From the NCBI GenBank assembly GCA_039809865.1, contig JBDHVW010000015.1:48736-112735 (forward strand): a stretch of 64,000 nt of DNA, read 5' to 3'. This document shows positions 33,125-41,262 of the stretch, piece after piece; position 1 is the stretch's first letter, and the number at the start of each line of letters is the position of its first letter. Under the pieces are notes generated by a model. The model searched no databases. It was not told the DNA's origin and saw only the letters and a program-made list of their open reading frames with translations. The position numbers were made by a program, and so were the translations under genes. The DNA comes from QWHO01 sp039809865. GTDB taxonomy: Bacteria; Vulcanimicrobiota; Xenobia; Xenobiales; QWHO01.

Positions 33125-34192
33125 TCACGAAGCGCAGACTTCCAGGATCTCGTACTTCGAGTTGCGCTGCGCCGGCACGCGCCCCGCCCCTTTGATGATG
33201 CGGATGATCTGGTCCGCGTTGTAGCTGTAGACCACGCCCGTGGCCGAGATGACCAGCTCCTCCATCAGCACGCTGCCCAGATCGCTGGCTCCGAAAGCCA
33301 GTCCCACCTGGGCCAGCTTGGCGCCCTCGGTGACCCAGCCCGAGTGGATGTGGGGGAAGTTGTCCAGGTAGAGCCTGGCAATGGCCAGGATGCGCAGGTA
33401 CTCGAGCCCCCCGGGCGCGATGGTGCGCTTCATGCCGGTCTCGTTGGGCGTGAGGCTCCAGTGGATGAACGACCGGAAACCGCCCGTGCGGTCCTGCAGA
33501 GCGCGCAGCCGCTCCAGGTGCTCGATGCGTTGCTCGTTCGTCTCGCCCAGCCCGAAGACCATCGTGGCGGTCGACTCCATCCCCACGCGGTGGGCGGTCT
33601 CGTGCACCTCCAGCCAGCGCTCGGCGGTGATCTTGAGGGGAGAAACGGCCTGGCGGATGTCGTCCACCAGCATCTCGGCGCCCCCGCCGGGAAGCGAATC
33701 CAAACCGGCCTGGTGCAGGCGCCTCAAGGTCTCCTCGAGCGACAGCCCGCTGACGCCCGCGATGTGGTCGATCTCGCTGGCGCTCAAGCTGTGCAGATAC
33801 AACTCCGGGTATTTGGCCCGCACCGAGCTGAAGAGATCCTCGTAATACTCGATCTTGAGGTCGGGGTTGTGTCCGCCCTGGAGAAAGACCGTGGTGCCGC
33901 CGTGCTTCTTCATCTCGTCGATCTTGCGGAAGATCTCGTCCTTGCTGCGGACGTAGCCCTCGGCGTGGCCCGGTGGACGGTAGAAGGCGCAGAACTTGCA
34001 ATAGGTCACGCAGACGTTGGTATAGTTGATGATGCGGTCGCGGATGAACGTGACGTAGCCCTCCGGGTGGAGGCGCTTGCGAACGGCATCGGCGGCCCGG
34101 CCCAATTGGAGCAGGTCGAGCTGGAAGAGCCGCAGGCCCTCCTCGGGGGTCAGCCGCTGGCCGTGCATCGCTTTGGAAAGAATCTCGCTCAT
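33125..34192 (-). CDS. mqnC: Cyclic dehypoxanthinyl futalosine synthase (MqnC), radical SAM
   Basis: MqnC cyclises dehypoxanthine futalosine by radical chemistry. The 355-residue protein starts at ATG 34192, overlapping the mqnA TGA. The cluster motif is CVTYCKFC (Cys61, Cys65, Cys68), followed by AFYRPPGHAEGYV, GGTTVFLQGGHNPDLKIEYYEDLF, SLPGGGAEML and the C-terminal PHIHSGWVTEGAKLAQVGLAFGA region, all MqnC hallmarks. It belongs to the operon running from 36558 down to 31309. Confidence 0.95.
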   Translation of the reverse strand: MSEILSKAMHGQRLTPEEGLRLFQLDLLQLGRAADAVRKRLHPEGYVTFIRDRIINYTNVCVTYCKFCAFYRPPGHAEGYVRSKDEIFRKIDEMKKHGGTTVFLQGGHNPDLKIEYYEDLFSSVRAKYPELYLHSLSASEIDHIAGVSGLSLEETLRRLHQAGLDSLPGGGAEMLVDDIRQAVSPLKITAERWLEVHETAHRVGMESTATMVFGLGETNEQRIEHLERLRALQDRTGGFRSFIHWSLTPNETGMKRTIAPGGLEYLRILAIARLYLDNFPHIHSGWVTEGAKLAQVGLAFGASDLGSVLMEELVISATGVVYSYNADQIIRIIKGAGRVPAQRNSKYEILEVCAS

Positions 34193-34944
34193 ACCGCTAC
34201 CTCCGGGAGCCCGAGCGCTGCAGCCCGGCGCTGGAATTCGTGCAAACCCGCCAGGCTGGCCTCGTCCAGCTCGTAGTCGAGTACGCTGAAGTAGTCCTCG
34301 AGGCGCTTCTGCGAAAGCCCGGTGCGCTGCGAGGCGACCTTCAGCACTTCGTCCCGATTCTCCAGACCCCACTGGCGCGAAGCGCGGAAGGCCTGGCGCG
34401 CCGTCTCCAGGCCGGCAAAGCCGCGCCGCACCAGGTAGAGCGCCCAGACCATCGGCTTGCCGGTCTCGCGGAACCACTCCTGACCCAGGTCGTAGACATA
34501 GCGGGCGCCCTTCTGCTCACCCAGGGCGCGGTCCCCGATCAACAAAGCGGCTGGAACTTCGGGGGTCAGCGACGGCTCGCCGTGCAGAGTCTCCAGGCGA
34601 GCCGTAGGGATGAGGATCTGCAGCAGGCTCCGCGAGGTGGCGCTGGCCGAGGTGACCCCGATCCGCTGCCCTTGCAGGCCCTCGAATGGACGCAGGCTGT
34701 AAAGGCGCACGCTCTGCACCGGTCCCAGGCTCTTGAGGCAGAACGGAGTGAGCAGGTCGTAGGCGGGCAATCGACTCTGCTCCACCGAGCTGACCGCGGT
34801 CACGTCCAACTGGCCCTGGAGCGCCAGCGCATTGAGACGCGAGGGCTCGGCGGTCAGCACCTGGCCGTCCACGGCGATGGCGCCGCACTCGAGGCCGTAG
34901 GTCAACGGCAACGAGTTGATGTAGCTCAGCAGGCCCAGTCGCAT
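34189..34944 (-). CDS. mqnA: Chorismate dehydratase (MqnA)
   Basis: MqnA removes water from chorismate to give 3-enolpyruvyl-benzoate, the first futalosine-pathway step. The 251-residue protein has the family N-terminus LGLLSYINSLPLTYGLE, ALALQGQLDVTAVSSVE, the IGVTSASATSRSLLQ segment, PAALLIGDRAL and YDLGQEWFRETGKPMVWALYLVRR. The ATG at 34944 lies inside the end of the upstream MqnE-like gene, a 19-base overlap, and the stop overlaps mqnC. Confidence 0.95.
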   Translation of the reverse strand: MRLGLLSYINSLPLTYGLECGAIAVDGQVLTAEPSRLNALALQGQLDVTAVSSVEQSRLPAYDLLTPFCLKSLGPVQSVRLYSLRPFEGLQGQRIGVTSASATSRSLLQILIPTARLETLHGEPSLTPEVPAALLIGDRALGEQKGARYVYDLGQEWFRETGKPMVWALYLVRRGFAGLETARQAFRASRQWGLENRDEVLKVASQRTGLSQKRLEDYFSVLDYELDEASLAGLHEFQRRAAALGLPEVAV

Positions 34945-35708
34945 CGCGAAAGCTCCCGGGGAATTCGACCCGATTCCTTGATGCCGGCCTCGGCCTCCTC
35001 ATGCTCGACCGTGCACGCGGGGCGGAAGCGCGTGCCGTAAGCGAGCCGCTCTTCCAGCCCCCAGCCGGCCACCTCGTCCACCCCGAACGCGATGGCCGCC
35101 TGAGCCAGCTTCCACCCCAGCGCACCCCAGCTGGCGCGCACATGGACGCGCGGCAGCACGATGCGTGCGGCGCTCAGCAGCGCCATGTCGCGGCTGCCCC
35201 AGGTGGTGGCGGGACTGAGCACCTGGTCACCCACCCCGGCGGGGAGCAAGATGACTCCCACGAGTCTCCGTCTGTGCGCCAGGGCGTGCAGGTCGGCCAG
35301 GATGCCCTCCACGGGAGTCTCCTGGTCGTAGGTGATGGTCGCGACCTCGGGCACGTCGCCCGGCTCGCGGCGGCTGGTGAAGAGAGCCCGGCTGTCGACG
35401 TGCTCGAGCACGCCGTGCTTCTGCTCCCACTCGGGACAACCGCCGTGAATCCACACGTGGGGGAAGGTGGAGCGCAGAACCTCGAGGCGCTGCTCGACGT
35501 CCTCCGGCTCCTCGGAGAGGTCGGGCAGAAAGTGGATCATCCGCGGCCTCTTCTCGGGCAGAGGAGCATCTTTGACGGCCAGGAGGAGGGCGTCGTCCTC
35601 GAGGAACGCCACCTCGTCGTGCAGGCGCTCCACGGAGGCGCGGAAACCCAGCTCCAGGATATCCCCGCGCTCGATCAGCGCGGTCATGTCCAGATCGATG
35701 TCGACCAT
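34926..35708 (-). CDS. MqnC/MqnE-like protein without the radical-SAM cysteines
   Basis: The 260-residue protein starts at ATG 35708 behind GGGAGG and sits where mqnE could be expected. Its N-terminus (DILELGFRASVERLHDEVAF) aligns with the pre-motif region of the neighbouring MqnC (DLLQLGRAADAVRKRLHPEG). Its C-terminus (LSAARIVLPRVHVRASWG, LGWKLAQAAIAFGVDE, then a SGRIPREL tail) aligns with the MqnC C-terminal region (LAIARLYLDNFPHI, GAKLAQVGLAFGAS, GAGRVPAQR). The CxxxCxxC segment between is absent, and the only cysteines (in GGCPEW and near the C-terminus) do not form one. It therefore cannot be a classical radical SAM enzyme. It could be a pseudoenzyme partner or a new-function relative. 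Confidence 0.65.
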   Translation of the reverse strand: MVDIDLDMTALIERGDILELGFRASVERLHDEVAFLEDDALLLAVKDAPLPEKRPRMIHFLPDLSEEPEDVEQRLEVLRSTFPHVWIHGGCPEWEQKHGVLEHVDSRALFTSRREPGDVPEVATITYDQETPVEGILADLHALAHRRRLVGVILLPAGVGDQVLSPATTWGSRDMALLSAARIVLPRVHVRASWGALGWKLAQAAIAFGVDEVAGWGLEERLAYGTRFRPACTVEHEEAEAGIKESGRIPRELSRCDWAC

Positions 35709-35709
35709 C

Positions 35710-36558
35710 TCAGCGGGCCACCTCCCACAGGACACTGGCCAGAAACGTCAGGCTGACCAGGGCATTCATCTGAAAAAAAGCCTTCTGCATGTTGCTCAGG
35801 TCGCGCGGGTGCAGCAGCGAATGCTCATACACGAGCAGGGCGCCGATGAGCCCGATCCCCGCAAAGTATCCCAGGCCGAGGCCGAGCGCCGTGCCGACCA
35901 TCGCCAGCGACCCGACGGTGCCGGCGTGGAAGAGACGCGAGATCCAGAAGGCTTTGTCGGCGCCGATGAGCGCGGGCAGCGAGTGCAGGCCGTCGCGACG
36001 ATCGACCTCGATGTCCTGGCAAGCATAGAGGATGTCGAATCCGGCCACCCAGAGGAAAATGGCGGCACCCAGCCAGAGCGGCGGGGCGGAGAAGCGTCCG
36101 GCCACCGCCAGCCAGCCTCCGATGGGAGCGCAGGCCTGCACCAGACCCAGTCCGAGGTGGCAGGCCCAGGTAAACCGCTTGAGGTAGCTGTAGGCCAGAA
36201 GCAGGAAGACCGCCAGCGGGCAGAGCTGCATGCAGAGCGGATTGAGCTGGGAGGAGGCGAGCACGAGCAGTCCCAGGCTGATCAACATGGCCCGGAAGAC
36301 GGTGCCGGCGGCCATTTTGCCGGCCGGAAGCGCGCGGTCCCGAGTGCGCGGGTTGCGCGCGTCGATCTCGGCGTCGATGAGCCGGTTGGCGCACATCCCG
36401 GCGGTGCGGGCGCCCACCATGGCGGCCGTGACCCAGAACGCGGTGGCGACCGTCGGCCAACCGTGTTGCGCCAGCAGCATACCTGCGTAAGCAAACGGCA
36501 GAGCAAACAGGGTTTGCTCCAGCCTGACCAGCTCGACGAAGCGTTTCCATCGCGTCAT
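35710..36558 (-). CDS. ubiA: UbiA-family prenyltransferase of the menaquinone pathway (MqnP/UbiA)
   Basis: This integral membrane enzyme joins a polyprenyl chain to the aromatic ring precursor. The 282 residues have about eight hydrophobic segments, the first Asp-rich motif ANRLIDAEIDARNPRT (residues about 58-73) and the second, YACQDIEVDRRDGLHSLPALIG, both needed for Mg-diphosphate binding. The start ATG 36558 gives the usual N-terminus (FVELVRLEQTLFALPFAYAG). It heads the futalosine operon and is the first gene after the CRP-type palindrome, so the operator would control the whole operon. Confidence 0.92.
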   Translation of the reverse strand: MTRWKRFVELVRLEQTLFALPFAYAGMLLAQHGWPTVATAFWVTAAMVGARTAGMCANRLIDAEIDARNPRTRDRALPAGKMAAGTVFRAMLISLGLLVLASSQLNPLCMQLCPLAVFLLLAYSYLKRFTWACHLGLGLVQACAPIGGWLAVAGRFSAPPLWLGAAIFLWVAGFDILYACQDIEVDRRDGLHSLPALIGADKAFWISRLFHAGTVGSLAMVGTALGLGLGYFAGIGLIGALLVYEHSLLHPRDLSNMQKAFFQMNALVSLTFLASVLWEVAR

Positions 36559-36561
36559 GAC

Positions 36562-36587
36562 GACTTTGTGATTCTCTTCACAAAGTC
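36562..36587. promoter_or_regulatory. CRP-type operator palindrome upstream of the menaquinone operon
   Basis: GACTTTGTGA-TTCTCT-TCACAAAGTC is a perfect 10-bp inverted repeat with a 6-base centre. Its core TGTGA-N6-TCACA equals the consensus of CRP-family regulators. It lies between divergent genes, four bases from the ubiA start and 33 bases from the small gene at 36621. Confidence 0.75.
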
Positions 36588-36620
36588 GGGTTCCTTCGGA
36601 TCGGGGGCGAAGGGCAGGCC

Positions 36621-36965
36621 ATGGAACCACCCAAGTTTTTGAGCTCGATGGACGATCTGGGGGCCTATGAGTATGCCGAAGGCGAAGCTCCGCCGACCGT
36701 GCAGCCCGATCGCCGCATGAAGCTCCCGGCCGACCTGACGCCCGACCAAGCGAGTCAGGTGCTCGAGCAGGTCGGCCAGGTGCTCTCCGGAATGGGCTTG
36801 CGGCTCAAGCTGGCGGGACACGCCGCCACTCGTCTGGCGGGCGCCTCGGAGCTGGGAATCTTCTTGAACGCCACCGGAGAACAGGTGGTAGCCTCGGGTT
36901 GGCAAGTTTTGGGAGCGGGACAGCCCGGTCCGGGCGAGCCCAGCGCCGTGGTGGCCGTTCGCTGA
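36621..36965 (+). CDS. Small protein of unknown function
   Basis: The 114-residue protein starts at ATG 36621 after GAAGGGCAGGCC. It is acidic at the N-terminus (DDLGAYEYAEGEAPP), with a helical middle (TPDQASQVLEQVGQVLSGMG) and a hydrophobic Gly-rich end. No signal peptide or known domain is seen. It shares the CRP-type palindrome with the divergent menaquinone operon. Confidence 0.55.
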   Translation: MEPPKFLSSMDDLGAYEYAEGEAPPTVQPDRRMKLPADLTPDQASQVLEQVGQVLSGMGLRLKLAGHAATRLAGASELGIFLNATGEQVVASGWQVLGAGQPGPGEPSAVVAVR

Positions 36966-37253
36966 TTCGACAAACGGAAACGTTGGTTACAAAAACATAA
37001 CATCGCGGGTACTTACTTTCGGGCATTGTGTGGGAGTAGAATGAATTTGTCAGACAGGGCTCATTCAGTGGAGCGTGACAGAACGCCCACGGTCTAGAAG
37101 CCCGACTCCGCCCTGGGTGCAACCCGGCTTGCCTGGCACTTCAGCCTGGCTACGACCAAAACGCACGCGACCTTCCATTCGTTCTGATCGCCCCTCTTGC
37201 TTGTGGTGGCGGCTGCATTTCACCCTGTCCTGGTTCGAAAGGAGAGCTTCAGT
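36966..37253 (+). other. Leader region of the Gly-Asn-Ala repeat gene
   Basis: This 288-base gap has no gene. A TAGAAT box (37037-37042) with a weak TTACTT 18 bases upstream could start an mRNA with a leader of about 200 bases. Short dyads such as GGGT-GCA-ACCC and a direct repeat GCCTGGC are present. I recognise no known riboswitch. The ribosome site GGAGAG lies at 37241-37246. Confidence 0.4.
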
Positions 37254-37811
37254 ATGGCTATTTCTCAGGGAATTGGCTTTAACCCCAACCTCAATGTCGG
37301 ATTGACCGGTTTGGGGGCGCCCTCCGGATTTGGCGGCGTGGCCGGCGGAAACGGTAACGTCAACGGAGTCTCCCTGTCCCCGGCGCAATCCGGGAACATC
37401 ATGAACATGATTCAGGAACTGCTGGCCTCGATGGGCCAGCTCGGCGAGGGCTGGGCCGGGATGGCCGGCGCGGGCGAAGCGGGCAACGCGGGTAACGCAG
37501 GGAACGCGGGCAATGCGGGCAACGCCGGAAATGCTGGCAACGCGGGTAACGCGGGTAACGCGGGTAACGCAGGAAATGCGGGCAACGCGGGTGACGCCCA
37601 AGGGGCCGGTGGGGGCGGCGGCGGCGGATGCAATCACGGAGGCGGCGGTGGCGCCGGCGCAGCGGGCAACGCCGGCAATGCTGGGAACGCTGGCAACGCC
37701 GGAAATGCTGGCAACGCCGGCAATGCGGGCGGAGGCCGGGTCAGAGAGGCGTCGGGCGCAGCGGGCGGTGGCGCCGCGGGTGGCGGCGGCGGCGGCGCTT
37801 ACGGCGGCTAA
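37254..37811 (+). CDS. Gly-Asn-Ala repeat protein
   Basis: The 185-residue protein starts at ATG 37254 behind GGAGAG. The first 75 residues are ordinary (MAISQGIGFNPNLN, then MIQELLASMGQLGEG). After them come about twelve Gly-Asn-Ala triplets, a Gly-rich hinge with a single Cys-Asn-His, about seven more triplets, and a Gly/Ala tail. Codons for each residue vary (ggc/ggt/ggg/gga, aac/aat, gcg/gca/gcc/gct), so the repeat is kept at protein level. A Gly-X-Y period of three could form collagen-like or polyproline-II helix bundles as in glycine-rich antifreeze proteins. Function is unknown. Confidence 0.75.
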   Translation: MAISQGIGFNPNLNVGLTGLGAPSGFGGVAGGNGNVNGVSLSPAQSGNIMNMIQELLASMGQLGEGWAGMAGAGEAGNAGNAGNAGNAGNAGNAGNAGNAGNAGNAGNAGNAGDAQGAGGGGGGGCNHGGGGGAGAAGNAGNAGNAGNAGNAGNAGNAGGGRVREASGAAGGGAAGGGGGGAYGG

Positions 37812-37820
37812 TTCTTGCGC

Positions 37821-37866
37821 GCGTTACGCGAGTCGTGCGATCCTGTCCGCACCTCTCGCGTAACGC
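37821..37866 (+). terminator. Long stem-loop after the repeat-protein gene
   Basis: GCGTTACGCGAG (37821-37832) pairs perfectly with CTCGCGTAACGC (37855-37866). An inner GTGCG/CGCAC pair extends the stem. No U tract follows, so it may be a processing or stabilising hairpin rather than an intrinsic terminator. A second, weaker dyad (GGTCCG...CGGACC) follows at once. Confidence 0.6.
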
Positions 37867-37911
37867 CCGGTCCGGAGGCCGCGGACCTCCCTCGAGCGAA
37901 GACCCCGCGCG

Positions 37912-38325
37912 ATGCGTGCCCTGCTCGTCCTGGCTCTGTTGCTCGCGCCGGCCCAGGCCGAGCCGAAGCATTTCCGAGTGGCCGAGGCGGCGGTGCTGCA
38001 GTGGCGCACCCAGGACGAGCCCGACGGTTGGTCGCTCGGAGTCAACTCTCGCGGCGACTCGGCGGCCGATACCGACTGGACCGTGCCGGCCCGGCTCCCC
38101 TACTCCGTCCGCACGATCCGTTACGTCAACTGGTTCTACGACGACCTGGGGCTCCCGGTGACGATCGACCGTCCCGTCACCGGCTCGGTGCGCAACCTCG
38201 AGATGACCTGCGAGCCGAAGCTGAACCCCCTTCGCACCGTCCTCGCCCTCGCCGGTGCTACGCTAATGGCAAGCTTTCTCGGGCTGATGGTCAGCAAACG
38301 CCGACCCGGTCAGAGAAGGGCCTGA
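37912..38325 (+). CDS. Small exported, membrane-anchored protein of unknown function
   Basis: The 137-residue protein has a signal peptide (MRALLVLALLLAPAQA), a roughly 85-residue external domain with many Trp and Tyr, and a single C-terminal hydrophobic helix (VLALAGATLMASFLGLMV) with a basic tail. I do not recognise the family. Its last 63 bases lie antisense to the 3' end of dacB. No ribosome site is obvious. Confidence 0.55.
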   Translation: MRALLVLALLLAPAQAEPKHFRVAEAAVLQWRTQDEPDGWSLGVNSRGDSAADTDWTVPARLPYSVRTIRYVNWFYDDLGLPVTIDRPVTGSVRNLEMTCEPKLNPLRTVLALAGATLMASFLGLMVSKRRPGQRRA

Positions 38326-39465
38326 CCTCCCCTCGACAGCCTCGGACAACCCGGATACCCAGCGCTCCTCCCAGGCCCTGGTCCCTTTCGAGTCGAGCGT
38401 CCCGTTCGTGATGACGGCGAAGACGATCTCGTCGGGTGTCCCCGCGTCGAGCACCCCCGCCAGGGCCGAGATGTTCCCCAGCGTGCCCGTCTTGGCCGCC
38501 ACGCGGTCGCGCACGGGCGAATCGCTGAAACGGTTGCGCAGGGTACCCTCCTGGCCCGGCCTGGGCAACAGGGCGAACAGGTCGGGATGCGCGCGCAGGG
38601 TGTCGACCAGCGTGCGGGGGCTCACCAGGTTGTAACGGGACAGACCGCAGCCATCCACCACACGCCCCGGTGGCTTCTCACCCGCGGGCAGCTGGCGAAA
38701 CAGCGTCTCCATCACCAGGTTGTCGCTCTCCGCGAGCGCGCCGCGCAAAATCTCGCGCACGGGGCGCGAATAGTGGGCGGCGATCAAGTTGCCGCGCTTC
38801 GTACCGCGGGACACCGGCAGCTCGCCCAACTGGGCCGCCAGGATGCGCCCGGCCCAGAGGTCCGGCTCGGGCACCGGCAACTGCAGCGTGACGGGCTCCT
38901 CGGCATGGCCCACCAGCACGTAGTCCGGTCGCCCCGGCAGCAGGTAGAAGCCGGGCGCGCCCTCGTCGGGCTGCAGGCGGAACGTCAACCGGGCGGTGGG
39001 GTCCTTCTGCGACACCCCCTGCGCGCCGACGGTGACGGAGGTCAGGCCCTCGTCCACGGTCAGGCCACAGACGGCGGGCTGGAAATCCTCGGTCATGTCG
39101 TCCCAGGCCCAGCCGGGGCCGTAGGGTAGACCCAGATCCGGGGAGTCGACCTCCACCCGCGTTACGGGGATCCGCACCTGGCGGGCCAACTCGACGAGAT
39201 CGGCTCGGGTCAGGGTGGGGTCGCCGCCACCGCGCAAGATGAGAACGTCCCCATCGAGCCAGAGCGTGGTCTCGAAGGGCGCCATCTTCAGCGCCCGAGC
39301 GGCCGTCAACAGCTTGAGGGTGGAGGCGGGCACCAGGAGCCGGTCCGGATTCTGCGAGGCCACCATGGCCCCGTCTCGCGTGCGAACGGCCAGGAAGGAG
39401 CGCGTCTCCTGAGGCCAGGCGCTCAGGGTCAGTAGCAGGATCAGGATCAGGAGCAGCGCTCTCAC
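38263..39465 (-). CDS. dacB: D-alanyl-D-alanine carboxypeptidase/endopeptidase (PBP4, S13 family)
   Basis: This exported penicillin-binding protein trims peptidoglycan cross-links. The 400-residue protein has a signal peptide (MRALLLILILLLTLSA) and the three active-site motifs: SxxK in VPASTLKLL (near residue 48), SxN in AESDNLVM and KTG in VAAKTGTLG. The large insert between motifs one and two, typical of PBP4, is present. The last 35 residues are poorly conserved and overlap the convergent gene. It lies just downstream of the CHASE2 cyclase gene, overlapping it by four bases. Confidence 0.9.
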   Translation of the reverse strand: MRALLLILILLLTLSAWPQETRSFLAVRTRDGAMVASQNPDRLLVPASTLKLLTAARALKMAPFETTLWLDGDVLILRGGGDPTLTRADLVELARQVRIPVTRVEVDSPDLGLPYGPGWAWDDMTEDFQPAVCGLTVDEGLTSVTVGAQGVSQKDPTARLTFRLQPDEGAPGFYLLPGRPDYVLVGHAEEPVTLQLPVPEPDLWAGRILAAQLGELPVSRGTKRGNLIAAHYSRPVREILRGALAESDNLVMETLFRQLPAGEKPPGRVVDGCGLSRYNLVSPRTLVDTLRAHPDLFALLPRPGQEGTLRNRFSDSPVRDRVAAKTGTLGNISALAGVLDAGTPDEIVFAVITNGTLDSKGTRAWEERWVSGLSEAVEGRSGPSLTGSAFADHQPEKACH

Positions 39466-41261
39466 GAGTAGATCAGCTCGAAAATAGCGTGGGGCTCGGC
39501 TTTGCCCTTGAGGGTCACGGAAGGTAGCTCGCGCAAGTCGGCCTGCATTCCCGCCGACGTCACCGTGGTCCCGCTGACGACGGTCACGACGCCCAGGTCG
39601 CGTGCTTTCCCCTGCAGGCGCGCGGCCGTGTTGGTCGTATCTCCCAGCACGGTGTGCTGCGATTTGCCGCCGGCCTCCAGAAAGCCCACGCTGACCGCCC
39701 CGGTGCAGATTCCGACGCCGGCGCGGAAGAGCTGCTGCCCCAGGGCATCATTGAGCTTCTGGGTGCGCGCCGGCACCTCGCGTGCGGCCCGAATCGCCGC
39801 CAGGGCGTGATCCTTGCGACCATCCAGACCAAATGCCACCATCTGGGCGTCGCCCTGGAAGTCGCAGACATCGCCGCCATAACTCTGCACCAGCTCGCCC
39901 AGGGCGGTGTGGAAGCGCGAAACGAGAGCGCGCACCTCATCGGGGTCGCGTCCCTCGGAGAGAGTCGTATAGTCGCGCAGGTCGACGAACATGATGGTCG
40001 CTTGAATCGTCTCCTGACGGGTCAGCGCCCCCGGGGCGCGGATGATCTCCTCGAGATTGGTGTGGCTCGGGACGAACCTCTTCAGGGCGCTGCGCGAGCG
40101 CACGGTGTCGTAGAGCAGGATGCCCAGCAGGGGAAACCAGACGGCACAGGCCAGCGGCATGATGAAGAGCCAGACGCCGTGGGTCACCATCGCCCACCAC
40201 GAGAATCCCACCAGGACGGCGGTGAAGGCCACCGCCGCCGCCACTGCCCAGAGCGGATGGGTCTTCTGGCCGAGGAGGGTTACCAGGCTCAAGATGAGCA
40301 CGGCCATCAGCCAGGTCAGGGTGAGCGGGTGAATGGGGAAGCCCCCCAGCTCGAAATGCAGGCGGCGGATGAACTTCCCCGACAGCAAGGTATCCAGCGC
40401 CGCTCCGTGCAGCGCCAGCACACCCGGCATCTCGCCGCGACGGCCCTGGTCGTCGCGCAGGGACGCGAAGCGGTCATTGGGATCATCCAGGGCGCCGATC
40501 AGGACGATCTTGTCGTGAAAGGCCTCGGCTGGCACCTTGCCGTTCAGCACGTCGGCGAACGAGAACTGTTGGTAGGGCTTGCCCGGAGGGTTGAGCGCCA
40601 GGAGGTTACGCGAGCGCCAATCCACGTTGATGAGGGGGATCATCCTCTCGCCCAGCGTGGCCACCTGGCTGAGACGCTGGCCGGTGCCGCCGCCGCTCTC
40701 GGGATGGAACTCCTGGCCCGTGGCCACCTCCAGACCCAACATCGACAGGGCGAGCGTGGAGCGAACCTGGGTGGGATCGCCCACCAGTTGGAGGAAACGC
40801 ACCGGCTCATCGCGGCGATAAGGCGCGCTCACGTTCCCCACGTGGGCGGCCTGCTCCAGGCCCGCGAGCAACGGCATCGGACGCCAGCTCTTGTCGAACT
40901 GCCGGCCCACCACAACGCGTCCTGAGCGGCGACAGGCGGCGAGCAGCGCAGCGTCCTCCGCAGGAGTGCGGGGAGCCGAGAAAATCAGGTCCAACACGAC
41001 GACTCGGGCGCCGGCCGCGCTCAAAAGGTCGATCATCCGTGCGTGCAGGGTCCGATTCCAGGGCATCGCTCCGAGAGTTTGCTCGGAGGCGTCGTCCATG
41101 GCCACGAAAACCAGCTCCGGCGCGGGGTCTCGCCGGGGCATGGACTGCACGCGCAGATCGTAGAGCCAGAGCTCGAGCTGCTGGATGGGACCGTGCAACG
41201 GGCCCTGGATGAGCAGCAGCGAGAAGGCCGCCAGACCTAACAGAATCAGCGCTCTACGCAC
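39462..41261 (-). CDS. CHASE2-domain class III adenylate/guanylate cyclase
   Basis: The 599-residue protein has an N-terminal signal anchor, an extracytoplasmic CHASE2 sensor (about residues 25-300, with FVAMDDASEQTLGAMPWNR and KIVLIGALDDPNDRF), three membrane helices and a C-terminal class III cyclase. The cyclase shows metal Asp in IMFVDLRDYTTLSEG, a second Asp in GGDVCDFQGDAQMVAFG and the transition-state region GDTTNTAARLQ. The product is most likely cAMP, given the domain family. It starts with GTG 41261, one base after the fecR gene stop, a common pairing. A cAMP signal would fit the CRP-type site at 36562. Confidence 0.9.
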   Translation of the reverse strand: MRRALILLGLAAFSLLLIQGPLHGPIQQLELWLYDLRVQSMPRRDPAPELVFVAMDDASEQTLGAMPWNRTLHARMIDLLSAAGARVVVLDLIFSAPRTPAEDAALLAACRRSGRVVVGRQFDKSWRPMPLLAGLEQAAHVGNVSAPYRRDEPVRFLQLVGDPTQVRSTLALSMLGLEVATGQEFHPESGGGTGQRLSQVATLGERMIPLINVDWRSRNLLALNPPGKPYQQFSFADVLNGKVPAEAFHDKIVLIGALDDPNDRFASLRDDQGRRGEMPGVLALHGAALDTLLSGKFIRRLHFELGGFPIHPLTLTWLMAVLILSLVTLLGQKTHPLWAVAAAVAFTAVLVGFSWWAMVTHGVWLFIMPLACAVWFPLLGILLYDTVRSRSALKRFVPSHTNLEEIIRAPGALTRQETIQATIMFVDLRDYTTLSEGRDPDEVRALVSRFHTALGELVQSYGGDVCDFQGDAQMVAFGLDGRKDHALAAIRAAREVPARTQKLNDALGQQLFRAGVGICTGAVSVGFLEAGGKSQHTVLGDTTNTAARLQGKARDLGVVTVVSGTTVTSAGMQADLRELPSVTLKGKAEPHAIFELIYS

Positions 41262-41262
41262 T

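Noticed and set aside
33125..34477. Upstream extension of mqnC by about 95 codons
   Set aside because: The extra part is Arg/Gly/Pro-rich and lies inside mqnA in another frame; ATG 34192 gives the normal MqnC start.
37412..37633. Minus-strand Ala/Pro/Leu repeat frame opposite the Gly-Asn-Ala gene
   Set aside because: It is the reverse reading of the 9-base repeat; the plus strand has a ribosome site and a non-repetitive N-terminus.
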